This document shows positions 47,746-51,778 of a stretch of DNA of 51,778 nt, in pieces. Made by a program: the position numbers and the translations under genes. Source of the DNA: Elainella saxicola E1 (GTDB lineage: Bacteria; Cyanobacteriota; Cyanobacteriia; Elainellales; Elainellaceae); contig LUGL01000102.1 in NCBI GenBank assembly GCA_002796835.1, forward strand, positions 4,926 through 56,703, in the 5' to 3' direction. A model generated the notes under the pieces. It was not told the DNA's origin. It did not search any database and was given only the letters and a program-made list of their open reading frames with translations. Within the stretch, counting starts at the first letter, position 1. Each line of letters opens with the position of its first letter.

Positions 47746-48522
47746 TTATTGTATATTCTTTAAAGTTTCTATAAGTACTTTATCGCCTAAGTCAATTCTT
47801 ACTAACCCAAGTCGAGGATTTTCTAAATCAAGAATGACATAGGTGATTGCAGATATAGTGACGCAGAATACAACCATATAGAATAACGGTCTCTTTTCGT
47901 TGACGGACATATCTTGGCCAACCAAAAAAGCTGAAGCCAGGGCAAGAGCGAATAATAAAATGTAAACAATCGTCGGTGGATGAGTACGGGTTGCTTGCAG
48001 CCGCTCATTGGCAATATCAATCATGTCATTGGTGGAGCTTAGAACCAAGGTAGTGATCCCAGGGTTTTTATCTATCAGAACAGATGCATTAGCAATTTCC
48101 CAGATTTTACCTTGTAAGTTTAGACTTTGGCGGAAGTAAGAATTAGATAGCTGCCGATTTTCATAATATTCAAATACATTGATGCGAGATTGAACATACT
48201 CTCTGTAAAGTGGGCGCAACTTATCTTGAGCATCCTTTGGTAGTAAGTCAAGCCTGAGATAGGCAGTGCCAATGGCATTTGCCTCTTGTAAAATCAGCTT
48301 GACTCGATGCTCATAGCGAGATAATGTTCCCGTAAAAGTAAAAGCCAAAATTAAACCTAAAATAGCAAAAACAGAACTCTCAACTGCACCATATCCTTCG
48401 GATTTGCTTTCTGGATACTTTTTCAGTCTGCGCTTACCCACCCGATAGCCAGCTTCTATGCTTCCAGCCATACCCATACAGAGTAATGTTGCTGATATGA
48501 TTGCTACACCTATAAATTCCAT
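47746..48522 (-). CDS. DUF4239 (bestrophin-like) membrane protein
   Basis: A 258-residue protein with two helices near the N-terminus (1-20 and SVFAILGLILAFTFTGTLSRYEHRV at about 50-75) and two near the C-terminus (TIVYILLFALALASAFLVGQDMS and FYMVVFCVTISAITYVILDLENPRLGLVRID). The block LAFTF...YE.R..L...EANAIGTAYLRLDLLP is characteristic of DUF4239. These proteins are remotely like bestrophin channels; no activity is established. It is the single intact gene of its cassette. Confidence 0.88.
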   Translation of the reverse strand: MEFIGVAIISATLLCMGMAGSIEAGYRVGKRRLKKYPESKSEGYGAVESSVFAILGLILAFTFTGTLSRYEHRVKLILQEANAIGTAYLRLDLLPKDAQDKLRPLYREYVQSRINVFEYYENRQLSNSYFRQSLNLQGKIWEIANASVLIDKNPGITTLVLSSTNDMIDIANERLQATRTHPPTIVYILLFALALASAFLVGQDMSVNEKRPLFYMVVFCVTISAITYVILDLENPRLGLVRIDLGDKVLIETLKNIQ

Positions 48523-48649
48523 GATTTACTCCATAATTTATCAAAATAAATATTACTGATTATAACTAACTTCGGCAACCAAGATTCGCGAACTATTTCT
48601 GTTACCTAGTCTCGGTTAGAAACTGAAAATTTAACGGGCACATCGCTCA

Positions 48650-48735
48650 GTCTAACGGTGAAGTGTAGCGGCGGCAGATAGCCTCAAACTCAGCACCAGC
48701 AGCTTTCGTCCGTCCACTGCCACGCAGTGTTGGGT
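48650..48735 (-). repeat. attC-like site 3
   Basis: 86 bases from ACCCAAC (48735-48729) to GTTAGAC (48656-48650), both perfect to RYYYAAC/GTTRRRY. The arms CAACACTGCGTGGCAGTGGACGG and GCCGCCGCTACACTTCACCG share AACACTGCGT..GGACGG and CTATCTG.CGC..C.ACACTTCACCGTTA with site 5. It follows the small gene at 48877 after a 140-bp stretch without features. Confidence 0.8.
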
Positions 48736-48876
48736 GGCTGGCAAGAACATCAACAACCTACTCCGAAAGAGCTTTAGGGCTGACTGCAAACTCTAGCTGT
48801 GAACGATAGAAGCAAACATCAAACTCCATAAAGAAGTTCACCTGACCCAAGATAAGCGGTACATGGGTAGCTTGCG

Positions 48877-49092
48877 TCACGCATGGTCTTGAGCTTTGGC
48901 AGCTTGTAGCACTTTTAACATTGTATCTGCCGCCTCATCCGCACCATAAGGTGACCACACTGGGTAAGCTTGGTCGGGTTTAATTAAATCTGTCTCGTTC
49001 TGAGCTAACTCTGAAATCAGAAGTTGCATAACATAGAACTTATCCGAACGGCTCAACCCCCTTAGAGTCGAAATTAATTCTGATGAAACCAT
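48877..49092 (-). CDS. small antitoxin-like protein
   Basis: A 71-residue protein from ATG 49092 (MVSSELISTLRGLSRSDKFYVMQLLISELAQNETDLIKPDQAYPVWSPYGADEAADTMLKVLQAAKAQ). The pattern SRSDKFYVMQLLISELA...D...YPVWSPYDA.EAA..L resembles small antitoxin-type genes I know from cyanobacterial genomes, but the toxin partner usual for such proteins is not adjacent. An alternative start at 49191 would overlap the next gene upstream. Confidence 0.65.
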   Translation of the reverse strand: MVSSELISTLRGLSRSDKFYVMQLLISELAQNETDLIKPDQAYPVWSPYGADEAADTMLKVLQAAKAQDHA

Positions 49093-49165
49093 ATAAAATG
49101 CCCTAGCTACTCTTTTTCTTATTCTAGTCAGTCCAATCTGTTGCCACAAAATATTGGTTAGCGAA

Positions 49166-49420
49166 CTATTCAGCCTCCTCGGCGTACTCATCTAAAACGC
49201 TATCTGATAAGTGTGATAAGTGTGATAAGTGTTTTTGCTTTGACAACTCTTGGACAATCTCATAAGAGAGGTAAGTACATCTTTCTGACAATGGAGCGAC
49301 ATCAAGCAATGAAAAGACAGGTCTCCGGATTTCCTGAAATACCTTGTCTCGTCGTTCAGGAGGTGCAACTATATGCAACTTTATATTCATATTAGGCTGA
49401 AGTGCCAGCAGGTCTGCCAT
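49166..49420 (-). CDS. short C-terminal-like fragment of a larger protein, cassette gene
   Basis: An 84-residue frame from ATG 49420 (MADLLALQPNMNIKLHIVAPPERRDKVFQEIRRPVFSLLDVAPLSERCTYLSYEIVQELSKQ...). The middle resembles C-terminal parts of restriction-endonuclease-like proteins (IVAP..RR.KV..E..RP.F), recognised from memory and uncertain. Frame extension upstream to 49480 enters attC site 2 and is not coding. A 9-bp unit is repeated three times near its end (HLSHLSHLSD, about 49205-49231). It may be a remnant. Confidence 0.45.
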   Translation of the reverse strand: MADLLALQPNMNIKLHIVAPPERRDKVFQEIRRPVFSLLDVAPLSERCTYLSYEIVQELSKQKHLSHLSHLSDSVLDEYAEEAE

Positions 49421-49433
49421 TCTAAGGATGCCG

Positions 49434-49522
49434 GAATAACGTTGCTGTTCAGCGGCTGTTAGTAACTTTTGCATCCACACTAGCCAATCGATAACTCCGC
49501 TGCAACAGCGTTGTTGTTAGGC
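49434..49522 (-). repeat. attC-like site 2
   Basis: 89 bases from GCCTAAC (49522-49516, containing the higA stop codon) to GTTATTC (49440-49434). The arms CAACGCTGTTGCAGCGG and CCGCTGAACAGCAACG pair well except for one unpaired base, the asymmetry expected of attC. This is the clearest fold of the five. Confidence 0.85.
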
Positions 49523-49894
49523 AGAGATTTGTGCTGACTCATAGGGTTGAATGAGAATCTCAGCCGGAATTCCTAATTCTTGATTTAACTTCCGAATCAT
49601 CTCCAGAGTTAAGGTGCGTTTACGAGACAAAACCTCAGATACCCTTGCCCGACTGCCTAGACATGGCTCTAAATCACGGCGAGACCATCCACGCGTGTCC
49701 ATGTAGTACTGAATTGCTTCGATCGGATCAGGTAGTTCAATCGGAAAATGTGTTTTTTCGTAAGCTTCTACTAGGGTACTCAGGATGTCTAGCCGATCGT
49801 ACTCAGGCATATTCTCAGCAGCATCAAACAGTGACTCAATCTCTCGAAGAGTTTCTTGATAGTCAGCTTGAGTTCTAATTGGGCGTATTTCCAT
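49517..49894 (-). CDS. higA: HigA-type antitoxin (HTH)
   Basis: A 125-residue HTH_XRE antitoxin of the HigA group: RPIRTQADYQETLREIESLFDAAENMPEYDRLDILSTLVEAYEKTHFPIELPDPIEAIQYYMDTRGWSRRDLEPCLGSRARVSEVLSRKRTLTLEMIRKLNQELGIPAEILIQPY. The HTH (about 70-105) should bind its own operator. Its stop lies within the attC end, and it follows higB by 14 bases (toxin first, the usual higBA order). Confidence 0.94.
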   Translation of the reverse strand: MEIRPIRTQADYQETLREIESLFDAAENMPEYDRLDILSTLVEAYEKTHFPIELPDPIEAIQYYMDTRGWSRRDLEPCLGSRARVSEVLSRKRTLTLEMIRKLNQELGIPAEILIQPYESAQISA

Positions 49895-49908
49895 ACATCA
49901 ACCTCATT

Positions 49909-50202
49909 TCAGATCATTTCTGCATCAACTTTGTCATACTCGGCATGAGTGCCAATAAATCGAATAAAAATAATGCCGATGTCATAACGAATTGCCAGAA
50001 TCAACCGATAGGTATCACCTTTGATGTTGAAAACGACACGGTTATTTGCAATGATACTGGCACTACCATGAGCGGACTTAACATCGACTGGACTCTGCCA
50101 GTTGGCATGAGACGCTTCGTAGTACCAAGTTTTCAGTGCTTCTTCGGCATCTGGATGAGACTCCCAAAAATCTCGTAAGGTGCTCCGGGATAAAATACGC
50201 AT
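49909..50202 (-). CDS. higB: HigB-type mRNA interferase toxin
   Basis: A 97-residue RelE/HigB-fold toxin: MRILSRSTLRDFWESHPDAEEALKTWYYEASHANWQSPVDVKSAHGSASIIANNRVVFNIKGDTYRLILAIRYDIGIIFIRFIGTHAEYDKVDAEMI, with the GD.YRLI and IRFIGTH.EYDKV strands typical of ribosome-dependent HigB. It is expected to cleave mRNA on the ribosome and be bound by HigA. ATG 50202 is preferred over a TTG-type start at 50226. Confidence 0.94.
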   Translation of the reverse strand: MRILSRSTLRDFWESHPDAEEALKTWYYEASHANWQSPVDVKSAHGSASIIANNRVVFNIKGDTYRLILAIRYDIGIIFIRFIGTHAEYDKVDAEMI

Positions 50203-50255
50203 GGATTTATAATAACTTGATCCCATTTTGGGAACAAGAAGTGCTTGAAGAGACT

Positions 50256-50567
50256 CTAATTTTCTTCACAAAGCAGCCAACCCCGCACCTCGTATTCGAC
50301 CTGACTGTTGTAGGTAACCTGCGCTGTATTCTTATCAAGCAGGCGAATGGCAAGATTCGGCAGAGGAAGCACTGCGTGGATCGGCTGCGAGTCTAGGTGA
50401 ATAATCTGGTCGCGGGTGTAGACTCGTCCCGATCGACCGAACTCAAAAAAATCGGCAGCGAACCGTTGTTCTTGAAAGGCTTGATCGAAGCGCGTAACCT
50501 CTCGCCACATGTCTTCTTCAAGGCGAGTCAGGATCGAACGGTCTTCTTCAGAAAGTGTTAGAGACAT
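50256..50567 (-). CDS. DUF4440/NTF2-like protein, C-terminally truncated
   Basis: A 103-residue frame: ILTRLEEDMWREVTRFDQAFQEQRFAADFFEFGRSGRVYTRDQIIHLDSQPIHAVLPLPNLAIRLLDKNTAQVTYNSQVEYEVRGWLLCEEN. It follows DUF4440 proteins, which normally continue with a RSSIWSR..GWxLRFHQGTP strand; here that end is replaced by LLCEEN and a stop. No attC separates it from higB, suggesting that a deletion removed its C-terminus and site. GGAG-type sequence is not obvious before the ATG. Confidence 0.7.
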   Translation of the reverse strand: MSLTLSEEDRSILTRLEEDMWREVTRFDQAFQEQRFAADFFEFGRSGRVYTRDQIIHLDSQPIHAVLPLPNLAIRLLDKNTAQVTYNSQVEYEVRGWLLCEEN

Positions 50568-50592
50568 GATTAAGAGGGAGTTTGATATCGCA

Positions 50593-50680
50593 GCCTAACG
50601 CCTCCAATCACCCGCCGTAGGTAACCCCGAACATCAACCGATAACTTCTGTGCGGTCGGTATGTATTGGGCTTGTTAGCC
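50593..50680 (-). repeat. attC-like site 1
   Basis: 88 bases from GGCTAAC (50680-50674) to GTTAGGC (50599-50593, perfect GTTRRRY). Blocks TACCGACCGCACAG and TTCGGGGTTACCTACGGCGGGTGATTGGAGGC match site 4. It lies 20 bases after the stop of the sigma-factor fragment and 26 bases before the DUF4440 start. Confidence 0.8.
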
Positions 50681-50699
50681 TGCGGGAACTTTATATATT

Positions 50700-51370
50700 C
50701 TATTCACCTAATTGAGAAGACTGATCGAGAAGAAACTCACGAATAGCAAGACCCTCGGTTAAGCCGATCGCCCGTGAGTAAGCTTGCTGAGCTTCAGATT
50801 TGTACCCTAGTTGCTTCAGTAAATCAGCTTTCAGTGCCCAATAGGGTTGGTAGTTCTTTACAGTTTCGGTCGGCAATGCATTGAGCCGCGCTAAACCCTG
50901 GTTTAAGCCTTTGGCTTGAGCGATCGCCGCCGCATGACTCACCAATGCACCGAGCGTAGGTGAAAGCTGAACCAATCCTTCGTATAACAATGCCAGTGCT
51001 TCCCAATTCACCTGTTGGGTAACGGCGCGTTGGGCGTGGATCGATTGGATCGCCGCTTCAAGCTGAAATCGTCCCAGTTGGTTACAAGTAGCCGCCTGAG
51101 CGAGTTCACGTTCTGCTTCATCGATCATTGGCTGTGACCAAAGCTGCGTATCTTGCTGCAATAGGGGGACGTAAGCACTGTGGACGCGACGAGCATCGCG
51201 GCGGGCTTCGCAATAAAGCATGAGGGCAAGTAATCCGCGTGCTTCCGGCTCTTGAGGCATTAATTGAATACACAAACGAACTAACCAAATGGCTTCTTCC
51301 GCTAATCCTTGATGCCGAGGATCGCCGCCGTCTATCATTTCCCAAGCATTGGTATAGGCGGCTACCCCTG
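50700..51370 (-). pseudogene. C-terminal part of an ECF sigma factor (DUF6596 region), N-terminus lost
   Basis: The frame AYTNAWEMIDGGDPRHQGLAEEAIWLVRLCIQLMPQEPEARGLLALMLYCEARRDARR...VNWEALALLYEGLVQLSPTLGALVSHAAAIAQAKG is the C-terminal TPR-like extension of ECF42-type sigma factors (DUF6596). Regions sigma2 and sigma4 are absent. The recognisable sequence stops near 51370, about 20 bases from the transposase stop, so an IS probably inserted here. It ends 20 bases before attC site 1. If translated from ATG 51338, it would lack promoter-binding domains. Confidence 0.8.
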
Positions 51371-51388
51371 TTAAGGTGAATATTTGTA

Positions 51389-51778
51389 CTATTCTGGATT
51401 GAGCAATCGAGCAGTTGCGACATGGGGATGTTTTGGGTCAAACGGCTTCTTGGTCGTCGGTTTCTTTTGTCCTCGTTTGGATTTACGAAACCGTTGCAGA
51501 TTGACCCGTTCTGCCCATTGCCGTAAACACAGGGCAAATGCCACACTATCTATTGCCCTAAACACCTGCCAATCTTGGGCTAGTATGGCAATCTCCAATC
51601 CTCGCCAGGTGGCTTGGATGTCTTCCACCACATAGTAATTCGACAACTGCTCTTCAATCACTGCTGCACCATGCACTTGCTGGAGAACCGCTCTCACCGT
51701 TGCCAGAATGTTAAAAGCCACCAAGGCAACGCAAAACACAAACAGGGCAGCCCGTGGATAACCAAGCGTATTCAATTC
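51389..51778 (-). CDS. IS4-type transposase, C-terminal part (runs off the window)
   Basis: The frame is open to the right edge and ends NLQRFRKSKRGQKKPTTKKPFDPKHPHVATARLLNPE. The lead block LGYPRAALFVFCVALVAFNILATVRAVL and the basic RKSKRGQKKP tail are typical of the C-terminus of cyanobacterial IS4-family DDE transposases. At least 128 residues are visible. The DDE core lies outside the window. Its stop is close to the break in the sigma gene, so the element's end is probably between 51370 and 51390. Confidence 0.85.
   Translation of the reverse strand, partial: ELNTLGYPRAALFVFCVALVAFNILATVRAVLQQVHGAAVIEEQLSNYYVVEDIQATWRGLEIAILAQDWQVFRAIDSVAFALCLRQWAERVNLQRFRKSKRGQKKPTTKKPFDPKHPHVATARLLNPE

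Larger units (their letters stand above)
45542..50680 (-). mobile_element. integron cassette array without an integrase (CALIN)
   Basis: Five attC-like sites of similar length (86-93 bp), with RYYYAAC/GTTRRRY-type ends and two internal subfamilies, occur at 46.4, 47.5, 48.65, 49.4 and 50.6 kb. All genes between them are on the minus strand, most are small, and several are toxin-antitoxin pairs (hicBA, antitoxin/doc, higBA) that stabilise cassette arrays. Stop or start codons fall within site ends (higA, doc, the DUF6232-like gene). No intI or attI is visible in the window; the right side is interrupted by a truncated sigma gene and a transposase. Confidence 0.75.

Noticed and set aside
49205-49231. 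Triplicated 9-bp sequence as a possible CRISPR-like repeat
   Set aside because: Copies are contiguous without spacers, so it is a simple tandem repeat inside a frame.
1-51778. tRNA, rRNA, tmRNA, RNase P RNA and CRISPR arrays
   Set aside because: None was recognised in the intergenic regions on either strand; a scan with tRNAscan-SE and Rfam models would be needed to exclude small ones.

Overview
The window reads as chromosomal DNA of a cyanobacterium, probably filamentous. HIP1-type GCGATCGC and GATCGC octamers recur throughout, and many proteins are of cyanobacterial type: DUF1517 proteins, plant/cyanobacterial AccA, an SmtA/SmtB metallothionein system, a CYP120-like P450, a carotenoid oxygenase, and DUF4114 and Uma2 proteins. 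The strain is inferred from gene content only; there is no rRNA or tRNA in the window.

Positions 1-29 kb form a mostly core-like backbone. It holds two tandem DUF1517 membrane proteins, a flavin reductase, a MIF-like tautomerase, a HAD phosphatase, an unusually complete homologue of eukaryotic phosphorylase kinase alpha/beta subunits (GH15-like), folE with an SDR, accA, a FecR/CHASE2-histidine kinase pair, a cysteine desulfurase converging on RNase III, a cNMP/AAA+/NosR-type iron-sulfur fusion protein, a secreted M1 peptidase, a phosphodiesterase, and a three-gene run of P450, a membrane coiled coil with a BRCT domain, and a carotenoid oxygenase.

Positions 29-45 kb are a mixed accessory zone. 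It contains Uma2 genes and several decayed copies of them, an HsdR-N-like gene with two broken partial copies, a metal-responsive smtA-smtB operon with a visible SmtB-type operator, a two-component system embedded among OB-fold (BOF/YgiW-like) secreted proteins, MntA/HepT and VapBC-type toxin-antitoxin pairs, an AT-rich HEPN/ApeA-like protein, a strongly structured 5' leader before a small conserved gene, and an MFS/SDR pair divergent from an HxlR regulator with twin palindromic operators.

Positions 45.5-50.7 kb look like an integron cassette array without an integrase (a CALIN). Five attC-like sites of 86-93 bp with RYYYAAC/GTTRRRY-type ends separate co-oriented minus-strand cassettes (hicBA, a PH-like membrane protein, an antitoxin plus a doc gene with a nonsense codon, DUF4239, small stability or antitoxin proteins, higBA, a DUF4440 remnant). 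A half attC at 47.7 kb records a cassette deletion. At the right edge an IS4-type transposase abuts an N-terminally broken ECF sigma factor gene.

The most interesting items are the CALIN array with its toxin-antitoxin cargo, the degenerate AAA+ domain fused to a membrane polyferredoxin, the structured leader at 41.81-42.04 kb, the PhK-alpha-like protein, the BOF/two-component cluster and the BRCT-tipped membrane coiled coil.
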